From IMG/VR virus record IMGVR_UViG_3300013285_000023, positions 1-47,107 of that record: DNA of 47,107 nucleotides, one strand, 5' to 3'. Of the stretch, positions 19,108-28,200 are shown one piece after another. The notes beneath the pieces are model-generated. The model had not been told where the DNA came from. It saw only the letters and a list, made by a program, of their open reading frames with translations, and did not search any database. Both the position numbers and the translations under genes were made by a program. Each line of letters opens with the position of its first letter. Positions within the stretch are counted from its first letter, which is position 1. Source of the stretch: a virus.

Positions 19108-20289
19108 TTAACGGAAACTTACTGTGTTGCTTGTAATAGCAACCTTACCTAAGTAGTCAGCGGCGTTACCTAGAGAAGAAGCAGTGTTGCTCAACTCAAC
19201 GTAACCGTAACGTGTTAGGAAGCCAACTACTGGCTCAAATGTGTTAGGATCTAACACAACACCAGAAGACATCAACGGAATATAAGGGCAATAGAACGCG
19301 GCAGCATCTGCTTCGCTAGAACCTTTGTAACCAATTAGGATCTGATTGTTATCAGATGTGTCGCTCATATAAGCGTCAACATAGATACGCATAGAACCGT
19401 TCAATGTACCAACGAACTTAGTGTTTGTTGGGGCTTCAAATGTACCTTCTGTAGTACGAGCAAATGCGCTTGTAGTAGCAGATTGTAGAATTGTCAACGC
19501 TTGGTTAGAAACAACTGCCCAGTTAGCAGAACCACGACGTGTACGCTGAGCGATCAAGTTGCTTACGCGATTGATCTGAACAGCAAGAGCGGCGTGCTCG
19601 TCACCAACAAATGTTGCAGTACCAGACACTTGTGACTGGTCATATGTTTCTTCAACGGATGCCAAAGCACGTAAGGAAGTTAGGATCTCTTGATCGATCT
19701 CAACTGTGATCTCTTGTGCTAGAGCGGCCATGATTTCAGCCTCAATGTCAATACCTTGTTGAGCTTGTGCATCTTGAGCAGCCTCGAATGTCCAACGTGC
19801 GCTTAGTTTGCGTGATTTGGCTTCAACTGGTGCTTTCAATACTTGAATGCTCATACGCTTACCTGGTTGACCTTCAAGAACTGAAGTGGCACTAGCACGT
19901 GGTGTAGTGTCATTGTTGTTACCAGAATAAGCAGCCGCAATCTTGAATGGGCTCAATGCTTCTTCACCTGCTACTATACCATCGCTACCGCTGGTGTCAG
20001 CGTAACGAACACGTAGTGTGTGAATTTGACCAACAGGGCCAGTCATTGGCTGAACGCCGATGATTTCGTTGGCAATAACTGTTGGCATAACACGACGAAT
20101 AACTGGAAGGATCACACGGTTTAGTGTAGCGATATTACCAGAACTTGTCGCACCGCTTGTAGCGGCTTCTGCTAGATATTTACGAGTGTTCTCCAAGCAA
20201 ACGTTCATCGATGCTTTACGAGTACCTGATAGACCTTCAAGCAGAGCGTCTTTGGTCTCTGACCATCTTTCATTTAATAATTGTGACAT
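19108..20289 (-). CDS. 23: gp23 major capsid protein
   Basis: A 393-residue T4-type major capsid protein that forms the head lattice. The recognisable core includes NRVILPVIRRVMPTVIANEI then GVQPMTGPVGQIHTLRVRY, then ARWTFEAAQDAQAQQGIDIE, then EIDQEILTSL, and a C-terminal LMSSGVVLDPNTFEP then FLTRYGYVE block. The N-terminus is a likely propeptide cut by gp21: LAE-A at residues 39-42 fits the (I/L)-x-E cleavage rule, with LNE and LLE as further candidates. At 393 aa it is clearly shorter than T4 gp23 (about 520), consistent with a reduced or missing insertion domain and short propeptide. Ribosome binding site AAGGAGAAG. It lies downstream of gp21 and gp22 in the usual T4 order and ends at a strong terminator. 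Confidence 0.95.
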   Translation of the reverse strand: MSQLLNERWSETKDALLEGLSGTRKASMNVCLENTRKYLAEAATSGATSSGNIATLNRVILPVIRRVMPTVIANEIIGVQPMTGPVGQIHTLRVRYADTSGSDGIVAGEEALSPFKIAAAYSGNNNDTTPRASATSVLEGQPGKRMSIQVLKAPVEAKSRKLSARWTFEAAQDAQAQQGIDIEAEIMAALAQEITVEIDQEILTSLRALASVEETYDQSQVSGTATFVGDEHAALAVQINRVSNLIAQRTRRGSANWAVVSNQALTILQSATTSAFARTTEGTFEAPTNTKFVGTLNGSMRIYVDAYMSDTSDNNQILIGYKGSSEADAAAFYCPYIPLMSSGVVLDPNTFEPVVGFLTRYGYVELSNTASSLGNAADYLGKVAITSNTVSFR

Positions 20290-20315
20290 TTTATGTCTTC
20301 TCCTTGAATATTAAA

Positions 20316-21416
20316 TTATTTTGATAAACCCGCTAATTTGCGGATATCCAAAATGTTATCTAAGCCTACCTGAGGCTGATTTTTTACTTCGCGATCACCT
20401 GTTACAACTTGACCTTCTGTTAAAACAGCCTTTTGAACTGCTGTCTTAACTGCCTTGCCTTCCATTACGGCTGGCAAGTATTTGTCAAATGCTTCATTGA
20501 GACGTTGTGTCTTAGTAGACTCAAGCAACTCTTTCATAATCGTTTTCTGTTCAGCACTCAGTGGTGCTAGTAACTCACCCATTACAACTTTACGTTCCAT
20601 TAGATCTTTAGCAACACGAACTTCGCGTTCCTTAGACTCAACAACACGTTGTTTTTCTGTAATGGTATTTTGTGCTTCGGCTAACTCTGCATCTTTCTTC
20701 TGAAGAATCTTTAACAATTTACTTGTTTCAGATTTTTCATTTAGATAACTTGTAGAATACTCCTGGGCGAACGCTTCGAACATCTTACGACCAAATGCGT
20801 TACGACGAGCAGATTCGATATCTTCTCTCAACTGAGATAACTCAGTTGTAAGTTTCTTCGTAACTGTCTCTTGTACCAATCCGGCGCTTCGTTGAATGAA
20901 ACGTTGTTTTACCTCATCGAATTTCTTCTTTGCTTCACGGACTAACTTAACTTTCGCTTCTGCTAGTTCACGTTTGTCTTGACTAAATTCGTTGATCTCT
21001 CTCGCTAGAGCAGTTACAATGAATTGCTCTAACTTAGAAAAATTCTCTGCAACTTTCTTACGATCGTTTTGGAATTCCCCTAATTCTTTTCCTAACTGCT
21101 TAATAACAAATGCTTCCATCATTTTAGAATCACGTGCTACCTTGTGTTGATAAGCAACTTTGGCTTCCACCAAACCTTTTTTATCTTCTACAAGTTCAGC
21201 CATCTCTGCGGCCAATCTATCGCTCACCATTGCGTCAAGTGACTCAATAATATTCTGTCTATCATGATCATATTTTTGAGCAAACTCTTCACGTAGTTGA
21301 GCAGTGACTTGGTCGCGGTTTTCTTGAATCTTAGCGTTGAAAGCGTTTTCTAGTTCAGAACCTACGTCCTCTCCTATAACACCACTTTCGACTAACCTCT
21401 TGAATGCGTCCATCAT
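20316..21416 (-). CDS. 22: gp22 prohead core scaffold
   Basis: A 366-residue, highly charged, almost wholly alpha-helical protein with long coiled-coil stretches (about 90-280) and no enzyme motif, located between the protease (gp21) and major capsid (gp23) genes exactly as T4 gene 22. Many (L/I)-x-E tripeptides (such as LVE, LAE, LRE) would let gp21 degrade it during maturation. The C-terminus (LDNILDIRKLAGL) resembles the conserved tail of gp22 proteins. T4 gp22 is about 269 aa, so this one is longer. The start is the first of two ATGs, 8 nt after AAGGAG. Confidence 0.88.
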   Translation of the reverse strand: MMDAFKRLVESGVIGEDVGSELENAFNAKIQENRDQVTAQLREEFAQKYDHDRQNIIESLDAMVSDRLAAEMAELVEDKKGLVEAKVAYQHKVARDSKMMEAFVIKQLGKELGEFQNDRKKVAENFSKLEQFIVTALAREINEFSQDKRELAEAKVKLVREAKKKFDEVKQRFIQRSAGLVQETVTKKLTTELSQLREDIESARRNAFGRKMFEAFAQEYSTSYLNEKSETSKLLKILQKKDAELAEAQNTITEKQRVVESKEREVRVAKDLMERKVVMGELLAPLSAEQKTIMKELLESTKTQRLNEAFDKYLPAVMEGKAVKTAVQKAVLTEGQVVTGDREVKNQPQVGLDNILDIRKLAGLSK

Positions 21417-21428
21417 CGCTTTTTCTCC

Positions 21429-22064
21429 TTAGGTTTTTAAGCCATTTATAATACTCAGCATGGCCTCGCGGACATACTTTTCTGCCTTGGGATCTTTTTG
21501 TACCTCTTGCGCTGTCCTAAATGCTCTATGACCACCACGACTATTCATCAAGTGTTCATAAATTGGTGTAGGATATGCTCCCGGCGCACTCGGCTGAGCA
21601 ACTATATCAACTGTGATAATCTCGAACTCAGATACTTGGCCGTTACCTTCGTTAACGTTTCCGCTACCTCTAGAACTAACACCAAGTTTTACACTGCTTT
21701 CAAGCATAGTCTTTACTAGATTACCCATTGGGGTAGGAAGGATTTTCATCTTTCCATAACCATTAGGACCGTCCATCCACATGTCTGTAATCATGTGCGA
21801 CACACGGTCTAAGTTTACTTTTAAGTCTTCTGGATGATCTACCTCACCTAATACAGAGTAACCATTTTGAATTTGATCGTTTAACGTTTTAACTGCGATA
21901 GTAATTTCATTCACAGGGTAAACACGCTGGTTAGCGTTGCGAATACCGCCCTGAATTGCAATGCCTTTTAAGTACAGACTCTTGCCATCCTGACCTTCAA
22001 CAGACTCTACTACGCATCGCGCTTGATCAAAACTTAAATGCTCTCTTAGATAAGATATTTTCAT
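21429..22064 (-). CDS. 21: gp21 prohead maturation protease
   Basis: A 211-residue protein of the T4 gp21 / herpesvirus-assemblin-like serine protease family, which cuts scaffold and capsid precursors inside the prohead. The conserved GIAIQGGIRNANQRVYP block comes first, then GEVDHPEDL with the catalytic His at about residue 77, then LGVSSRGSG with the catalytic Ser at residues 130-131, then a VDIVAQPSAPGA block. T4 gp21 is of similar length. The ATG is 2 nt past the stop of the gp67-like gene, suggesting translational coupling. Confidence 0.95.
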   Translation of the reverse strand: MKISYLREHLSFDQARCVVESVEGQDGKSLYLKGIAIQGGIRNANQRVYPVNEITIAVKTLNDQIQNGYSVLGEVDHPEDLKVNLDRVSHMITDMWMDGPNGYGKMKILPTPMGNLVKTMLESSVKLGVSSRGSGNVNEGNGQVSEFEIITVDIVAQPSAPGAYPTPIYEHLMNSRGGHRAFRTAQEVQKDPKAEKYVREAMLSIINGLKT

Positions 22065-22066
22065 TA

Positions 22067-23161
22067 TTAAGCGTTCCTGTTAGGTGCGCCTGTTAACGGG
22101 CTCTTGGTATTAACGGAACCAGTTTGACCTGTTTTACCGCCACTACCTGATCCCCATCCTTGTCCTTCTCCGCCAGTACCTTTCTTCTCAGCGCCATGCC
22201 CGCCACTAACTTTGCTTAGTGCCGCGCCTGACTTCATGCTAGAATTGGCTTTGTTAGAGATGTTCTTTTCAACACCTTTAGTGAACTCGCCTTTAGTAGC
22301 ACCAACTAAACCACGTGAACCTTTGTCCATGTTAGGACTTGTTCCGCTCATCTCGCCTACACCTTTAGTGCTTGCTAGAATGTTGTGTGCTGTTGCGCCA
22401 GTAGTTGGCTTGCCCTTACCAGAACTTACTGGGCTTTTTAGGTTGCTAACGTCTGTTTGACCAGCCTTATCACCTTTGCCAGAACCAACCGGACCTGGTG
22501 TTTTCATGCTGTTCTTTTCCCAGTCGTTACCAACTGTGTCTCTATATTCACGAACACGTTGACGGTTTTCAAACATGCCTTCGTCTTCTTCGTCATCTTC
22601 TTCGTCATCTTCGCTATCATCTTCTTCATCGCCGAATGGGTTTTCTTCGCCCTCTTCGTTGTCACCTTCTTCGCCACCAAAGTCTGGATCATCTTCACCG
22701 TCACTATGTTCTGGCTCGTGTTCTTCGTCAGCCATTAAGGCTTCAAATTCTGCTTTTAATTCTTCTAAGGCGTCTTCTAAGTCGTCGATACGGTCTTCTG
22801 TAGAACCGCCTTCACCGCCGATATCACCGGCCATGTCGTCGCCGCCCATTGGATCGTCCATGTCGCCCATACCGTCATCGCCCATGTCAGCACCAGGTGC
22901 TCCCATGTCGCCGGCCATAGCATCTGTTGGGTCGCCACCGATTTCAAGAGTAGTTTCTTCGTCTAACTCTTCTTCGTCGTCTTCCTCATCGTCCTCTTGG
23001 GCTTCGTCCATTTCTTCTTCGTCTTCTGCTGCCTCTTCGGCAATTAAATTCTCGTATATATCTCTAGATTTTTCTACAACGATTTCATGAAACAATTCAT
23101 TTGCCTTGTCCATTTCCTCGTTTACTAGATAATCTAGAAGTTGTTCAAACTTGTTAGTCAT
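22067..23161 (-). CDS. Acidic gp67-like prohead core protein, 364 aa
   Basis: The first ~42 residues (KFEQLLDYLVNEEMDKANEL then HEIVVEKSRDIYENLIAEE) follow the pattern of T4 gp67-type core proteins: a short helical head followed by a long Asp/Glu run. Residues about 43-200 are very acidic and contain Met/Gly/Asp repeats, encoded by short GAA/GAT/GAC codon repeats. The C-terminal 160 residues switch to basic Gly/Ser/Lys/Thr-rich sequence with repeated KSP motifs. T4 gp67 is only 80 aa, so most of this protein is extension. It lies directly before gp21 with probable coupling. A scaffold role is inferred from position and composition. Confidence 0.65.
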   Translation of the reverse strand: MTNKFEQLLDYLVNEEMDKANELFHEIVVEKSRDIYENLIAEEAAEDEEEMDEAQEDDEEDDEEELDEETTLEIGGDPTDAMAGDMGAPGADMGDDGMGDMDDPMGGDDMAGDIGGEGGSTEDRIDDLEDALEELKAEFEALMADEEHEPEHSDGEDDPDFGGEEGDNEEGEENPFGDEEDDSEDDEEDDEEDEGMFENRQRVREYRDTVGNDWEKNSMKTPGPVGSGKGDKAGQTDVSNLKSPVSSGKGKPTTGATAHNILASTKGVGEMSGTSPNMDKGSRGLVGATKGEFTKGVEKNISNKANSSMKSGAALSKVSGGHGAEKKGTGGEGQGWGSGSGGKTGQTGSVNTKSPLTGAPNRNA

Positions 23162-23201
23162 TGCATTGGTCTCCTATATAGATTGGCAAGGCTGTCGAGT
23201 A

Positions 23202-23209
23202 TATTTACA
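23202..23209 (-). promoter_or_regulatory. Probable late promoter for the gp67-like/gp21/gp22/gp23 operon
   Basis: TGTAAATA on the minus strand, about 40 nt before the gp67-like ATG and followed by AGGAGACC as ribosome binding site. One or two positions differ from TATAAATA. The gap 23162-23320 also holds a weak hairpin (23239-23259); nothing else is recognised. Confidence 0.4.
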
Positions 23210-23238
23210 GCCGAGATGTAATACTTATGTAAAATAGC

Positions 23239-23259
23239 CGAAAAAACCAGGTTTTTTGG
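23239..23259 (-). terminator. Weak terminator-like hairpin
   Basis: Minus strand AAAAAAC, loop CTG, GTTTTTT: a 7-bp AT-rich stem whose 3' arm is itself the U run, about 60 nt past the stop of the 80-aa gene and before the late element at 23202. Low stem stability makes this uncertain. Confidence 0.35.
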
Positions 23260-23320
23260 CAATGAGGTTGAAAAAGACAAAAATATTTAAGATTTTGTCT
23301 AAGGGAATTAAGTTTGTAGT

Positions 23321-23563
23321 TTAAGCGGCCGCTTCTTCAGCGGGAGGAGCGGCATACATGACTTTTACAAACTCTAAGTCTTCTTTTTGCTCTTTATAAC
23401 GAGCTTCGCCGCCTTTGCGCAGATCGTTTAACATACGTAGGGTAAGCCTAGTTTTTCGTAGATCTTTGCTTTTTATAACACTAGTATCGTGAAAAGGATC
23501 GTACCGGTCGTTATCGCCAAGTCCGTTGTCTTTGTCAAAATAAATGAATTCGTTTAGTAACAT
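23321..23563 (-). CDS. Small conserved protein between gp20 and the prohead core genes
   Basis: An 80-residue charged protein (MLLNEFIYFDKDNG, then DRYDPFHDTSV, then RKTRLTLRMLNDLRK, then LEFVKVMYAAPP) of a type I recognise at this position, next to the portal gene, in aquatic T4-like phages. T4 has head-core genes in this interval, but similarity to gp67 or gp68 is not evident here, so the function is unknown. The ATG has no Shine-Dalgarno sequence. AATAAATA, overlapping the gp20 stop, ends exactly 5 nt upstream, making this a second candidate leaderless late gene. Confidence 0.7.
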   Translation of the reverse strand: MLLNEFIYFDKDNGLGDNDRYDPFHDTSVIKSKDLRKTRLTLRMLNDLRKGGEARYKEQKEDLEFVKVMYAAPPAEEAAA

Positions 23564-23568
23564 GTTGC

Positions 23569-23576
23569 TATTTATT
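23569..23576 (-). promoter_or_regulatory. Late promoter element overlapping the gp20 stop codon
   Basis: AATAAATA on the minus strand followed by GCAAC and ATG. It shares bases with the TAA stop of gp20, so coincidence is possible, but the 5-nt spacing equals that before the genes starting at 17989 and 43377. Confidence 0.35.
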
Positions 23577-25290
23577 ACTGAGTAGGGGGTGCGCCGCCGG
23601 GTGGTGTCGCTTGTGGTGTTGCACCACTCATATCGGGCTCAGGACCACCTTCCATACCCTCTGGAGCTTCTCCGGATTGACCTAAGGTATCTAAATCACT
23701 CTTCATGCCATCTGCAGTTACCCCGGCACCACGAAGCTCACTGCCCGCAGGTAGTGCATCGTTGCTCATGCCGTTTTCTTCTTTCCACATTTTTTCGTTT
23801 TCTGCTACTTCTTCCGCTGTTAAACCTAAGAAACGCTTGAGTGCAAAGCGTTTGCTGATGTGTGGCACAGCCGCAATAGAACCAAATGTATTGATACGCA
23901 CACCGTCCATCTCTGCTTGGCGATAGGCCGCAAAGTTCTGCGGTGGGTTAAATTTTAGATCAAACACATTAGGGTCAAAGTTAATGCCCTTGTTCTGCAT
24001 ATACAGTTTAAATTCGAGATCAAATGCCTCGTTGATCAAACTTTGTAAGCGTTCGCAGTACTTGTTAAATCTTAATTCTTGGATGTAGGCAGTGCCCACG
24101 CGGCCATCATTGAAGTTACTGCCTCCGTCATCTGGACCTGTAGGTAGATAACTTGAAGGGATGCGCAAAGCCCTAAAAAGTTTGTTTGTGAAATAGCGAA
24201 GATCATCGATTTCTCCAAGGTTAGTACCTCCTGGTAATATTTCAACCTTACTACCTCTTCCCTCACTAGTTTGTGGGAAAAAGTAATCATCATTCATACT
24301 TAACGGATTATAACTGCTGTCTGTAACAGTCTGACCACCACCTGTGACGCTGGGAATTCTACGTTGGTTTACTTCGTTTTTAACACGTTCTACGAAGCTC
24401 ATTGCCAAATGGCTTGGCATATTACCCACATCAATATAAAACACTCTACGCTCAGGAGCACGTTGTACACGATAGATAATGATAGCATCTTCAAGCAGTT
24501 CTTTCTGCTTGTATACTTTAAAGATAGGTTCTAGTAAACTGTTACCAAAAGGGAAATTATTGTCTAAACCTTCACTCATTGACAGGTGAATTACATGTTT
24601 AGCATCAATAGCATATTGATTTTGATTCACACCAAAACGGTTTCCGCCACTGCTTCCACCTTGACCGCCAACCATGCCCTTCTGTTGTGCTCCAGCAGTA
24701 ATGTAATTGCTTCCGCCGGGCGTATTTGTTTGATTTGAAGGACTAATCTGTGTAACTGTTAGTGCCATTAGGTTAATGTTCAAGTCACGAATAATATACT
24801 GTTCGGGCTCTTTGCCAGTACTTTCGTTAACAATAATCTTGTCAACTTTGTTAGGATCGATATACATCCATGCTTGGGTTTCAGGATCACGAACAAAGAA
24901 ACTGTCCCCGTACTTGAACGCATTGCGTACAATTTTAAAAATTCTACTGTTGAATTTGTTTAACTTTGACCATTGCTGTAGATACTTTTTAATGATCTTT
25001 GTTTCACTAGATGTTGCTTGCTCTTTAAAAAATATTTGGAAAGGAGTCCTATTATCATCATTTTCCTGTGAACAGAATTCTGCTAGAATATCCAGTGCGG
25101 CATTGACTTCTGAGTCACTATCCATGGTGTCATATTGTCCATAACGTTCTAAACGATTTGGGTGTCCAGAATAAACATCGGGCAGGTATGAACTGTAATT
25201 TGTCTTAGATCCGTGCGGACGATTCATACCACTAATCGTGCTCATCTGTCCAGACACATTAACGGGGGTAAAATACTTTTTCCAAGACAT
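23575..25290 (-). CDS. 20: gp20 portal vertex protein
   Basis: A 571-residue T4-type portal protein, the dodecameric ring at the unique vertex through which DNA is packaged and to which the tail joins. Family blocks visible: RYGQYDTMDSDSEVNAALDI, then NAFKYGDSFF near residue 130, then PFGNSLLEPIFKVYKQKELL, then YRVQRAPERRVFYIDVGNMP, then LPGGTNLGEIDDLRYFTNKL, then ALRIPSSYL. The length compares with 524 aa in T4. The C-terminal ~70 residues are Gly/Pro/Ala-rich and probably disordered. It starts 7 nt after the tape-measure stop, with no clear ribosome binding site, so coupling to the upstream gene is likely. Confidence 0.96.
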   Translation of the reverse strand: MSWKKYFTPVNVSGQMSTISGMNRPHGSKTNYSSYLPDVYSGHPNRLERYGQYDTMDSDSEVNAALDILAEFCSQENDDNRTPFQIFFKEQATSSETKIIKKYLQQWSKLNKFNSRIFKIVRNAFKYGDSFFVRDPETQAWMYIDPNKVDKIIVNESTGKEPEQYIIRDLNINLMALTVTQISPSNQTNTPGGSNYITAGAQQKGMVGGQGGSSGGNRFGVNQNQYAIDAKHVIHLSMSEGLDNNFPFGNSLLEPIFKVYKQKELLEDAIIIYRVQRAPERRVFYIDVGNMPSHLAMSFVERVKNEVNQRRIPSVTGGGQTVTDSSYNPLSMNDDYFFPQTSEGRGSKVEILPGGTNLGEIDDLRYFTNKLFRALRIPSSYLPTGPDDGGSNFNDGRVGTAYIQELRFNKYCERLQSLINEAFDLEFKLYMQNKGINFDPNVFDLKFNPPQNFAAYRQAEMDGVRINTFGSIAAVPHISKRFALKRFLGLTAEEVAENEKMWKEENGMSNDALPAGSELRGAGVTADGMKSDLDTLGQSGEAPEGMEGGPEPDMSGATPQATPPGGAPPTQ

Positions 25291-25297
25291 AATTTAA

Positions 25298-28200
25298 TTA
25301 AACGTATAAGTTTCCAGAAAGTGAACCAAGTTTCGAAGTTTGATTTTTGTTTTCTTCAAGCGTCATCTTCGTATATTTTACTAATTCTACTGTGTTCTTA
25401 TTTAACTGTTGCATCTCTTTAAGTAAATTTTCATTACCGCCAGATCCGCCCATTGCACCTAGTAACGGGTTTAATAAAACGCCTGCAGGACTCATGCCTG
25501 CTACATTCTTGATTCCGTCTGTTATGGTCTTGCCCATACTTTCCATTTCGCCTTTCGGGTCTTTCTTAATATCATCAATCTTTTTAGTAAGGTCGCTCAC
25601 ACTAGGCATTTTACTCATAAACTCTGGCATTAAAGTTTTAGCAAATGATCCTAGTGTATCTGTAAGCATAGGCGTTTTTGATTGTGTTGTAGACTGTAAC
25701 CCTGCTTCGGTCATTGGAGATAATTTTTTAGTCTGTTCAGCCATTATTTGTTTAATAGTATCGTTGTACGTATCTTTTTCAGGAGACTTTTTAATATCCA
25801 ATGTTTTTTCAGACATTCTACCTAAACTAGCATTGATGTCTTTGGTCATAGACTCCATATGAGTTTTCATATCAACTGGAGTTTTAGAGTCTTTAGTCAA
25901 TTCCGGTTGTTTGATACCAGACATTGAATCAAGGGGCAGTAACTTGCCAAGTGCCGCAATACTTTCCCTTGAAAGTGTAATAGGTTGTTGTTGCTGTCCC
26001 GAAGCGGCTATATCGCTAGCAACACCTTTAAAGTTGCCGCTGATACTCTTTGACATGTTTGCTAGATGCGGTTGCATATCTGCAAGTTTATCATTAGGAG
26101 TAATTTTTCCTGCGGCATCTGGTACCATTATTTCAGGTCCTTCTTCACCTACCCAGTACGGTTGCCCTGCTTTAACTGGACCGCCTTCAGCACGTTTGTC
26201 AACGCCTTTCTTCTTTTCTTCGGCTTCTCTTCTGGCTAATTCATCTGTTTCGCCTTGAATTCTATCATCTTTAGCAGTCTTACTTAAATTTTGAAGAACA
26301 CCGCCACCTAAGAAGTCAGGCAGTATAGCCCCAAGCATACTACCTGCTTTTTCAATTCCTCTTGCCGCACCGGATTCAATTTTATCCGCAATGCCCATTT
26401 TTTCCCAATTTTTATCATCTTGTTTTTCTTTTTCAGAGGCATTGTAAACAGGCGCAGTTTCTTTAACAAGTTTATCAGCATCGGCTTTTTTTGCTTTAAT
26501 TTCTTGTTCTTTTGCGGCTACTGCTTTTTGTTCTTCTGGTTTGTCTGCTAACTTAACAAGATTTGTCTGTTTTCTTTTTGCTTCTGCTTGTGCTTCTTCT
26601 GCCGCGGCAATTTCTTCGTTAATTTTCTTTATTTTTCCTACATCTTTTCCGGCATCCGCTTTTTGTTTATTCAAGGCTTCAATTTTTTCTGAAGATGCTT
26701 TTATTTCTGTATCGTAAGATTCTTTAGTCTTACCTGCTTTAATATCATTAAGTGCTTGAATTTTTCCAGCATTAGACATTTCTTCACGAGCAACTTCTGC
26801 TTTAGCATCATATGCTTTCTTTTCTGCATCTAGTTTATCTTTGTCTGCTTTAGCAGACGATTCACCGTACCAAGGAATAATTGCTTTCTTAACTTCAATT
26901 AACATCAACTTCATATAATAAGCAATATCATTGATAATTTTCTTTCTGCCTTCTTCTGAAAATAAATCTTTTGCAAAATTAGTGACAAAGGTTACTAGAG
27001 TAGTAAGAGCCGCTTTAATTGCAGGCATATTGTTTTTAACCATCTCCATAAACTGGTTTGCTAAATCGTTTACTATGGGAGTTAACATAGCCAGTGCTGG
27101 TTGTAGGGCTCCGTATATTGCGGCACCCATGTCTTTAAATGCTTTTTCACTTTCGGCGGCTGCGGCGGCGGCGGATTGACTACGAGCCTTTTCTTCGGCC
27201 GCAATATGTGCCATGTTCTTATTATAATCTTCTACGCTGTTAATTTTTTTATTGTTTAGATTATTTTCATTTTTAAGCATTGCATTAGACAACTCGCCCT
27301 GAGCCCCGCCTGCCTGCGTCAATGCAGATAGTGTGGTTCTTCCAATAGTTTCACTGTCTTTCTTTAGCCCAACAGCCATACCAGCAGTGGCTTTTCGAAC
27401 ATCGTCTAATCCTTTAGTACCGTCTTTAACTGCCCGTACCTGATCATCTTGAGCCGCGTTTGCTTTTTGAGCCATGGCCATAAACATGCCGCCCGCTTCA
27501 GTTAAAGGTATACCTGCTAGTTTATTTTTAAGTGCGTCACCTGCACCTTTACCGCCTGTTGCTAAACTTTCTTGTAGGGCTTTAGTTGCTTTCTCTCTAC
27601 CTTTCTCATCTAATGTCTGCAGATAGTTTTGAAAAGCGGCATCTGCGGCCTGCTCTTTCATCTGTGCTTCTAAGGCTTCTTTGCTTTCTCCAGTTAAACT
27701 TGATAACTGATCTAGTTCAACCATGTATCTAGCACTGGCTTCTGCAAGACCTTTAGTGTTTTTCATTTGGTCAGCAGTGCGGCCACCAGTCATGGTAATA
27801 TAATTTGCCATGCTGTTAGCAGTCTCTTCTGAAGTGTAGCCTAATGCTCTTAACTCTTCGCCTGCTTTTGAGTTGCGAAGTGCTTTGGCTACTTTTGTAA
27901 ATGCTTCTGCTCCTTCATTAGCACTACCACCCATGTTGGCAAAATCTGTACCGCGGGCTGACATTAGTTTGCCAAACTGATCTAGAGTTAGTCCTAAGTC
28001 AAGTGCGTTCTGTCTAATGGCATTTAACTGTCCTCCAAAGTTAACTCCGGCTTTGGTCATTGTTCTATAAGTTTCTAACTCTGCTTCCTGCATTTGGGCA
28101 ATCTTTTGAAACAGCCCTGCTACTAGACCCATACCCAACGGTAGGTCTTTCATTGCACCGTAAAAATCACTTAAGCCACCTTTGCCGTCCATTAGACCGC

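Noticed and set aside
22575-23090. Ser-rich open frame on the plus strand
   Set aside because: It is the antisense shadow of the Asp/Glu codon repeats in the gp67-like gene (GAA/GAC read as TTC/GTC and in other frames as serine codons), with no ribosome binding site.
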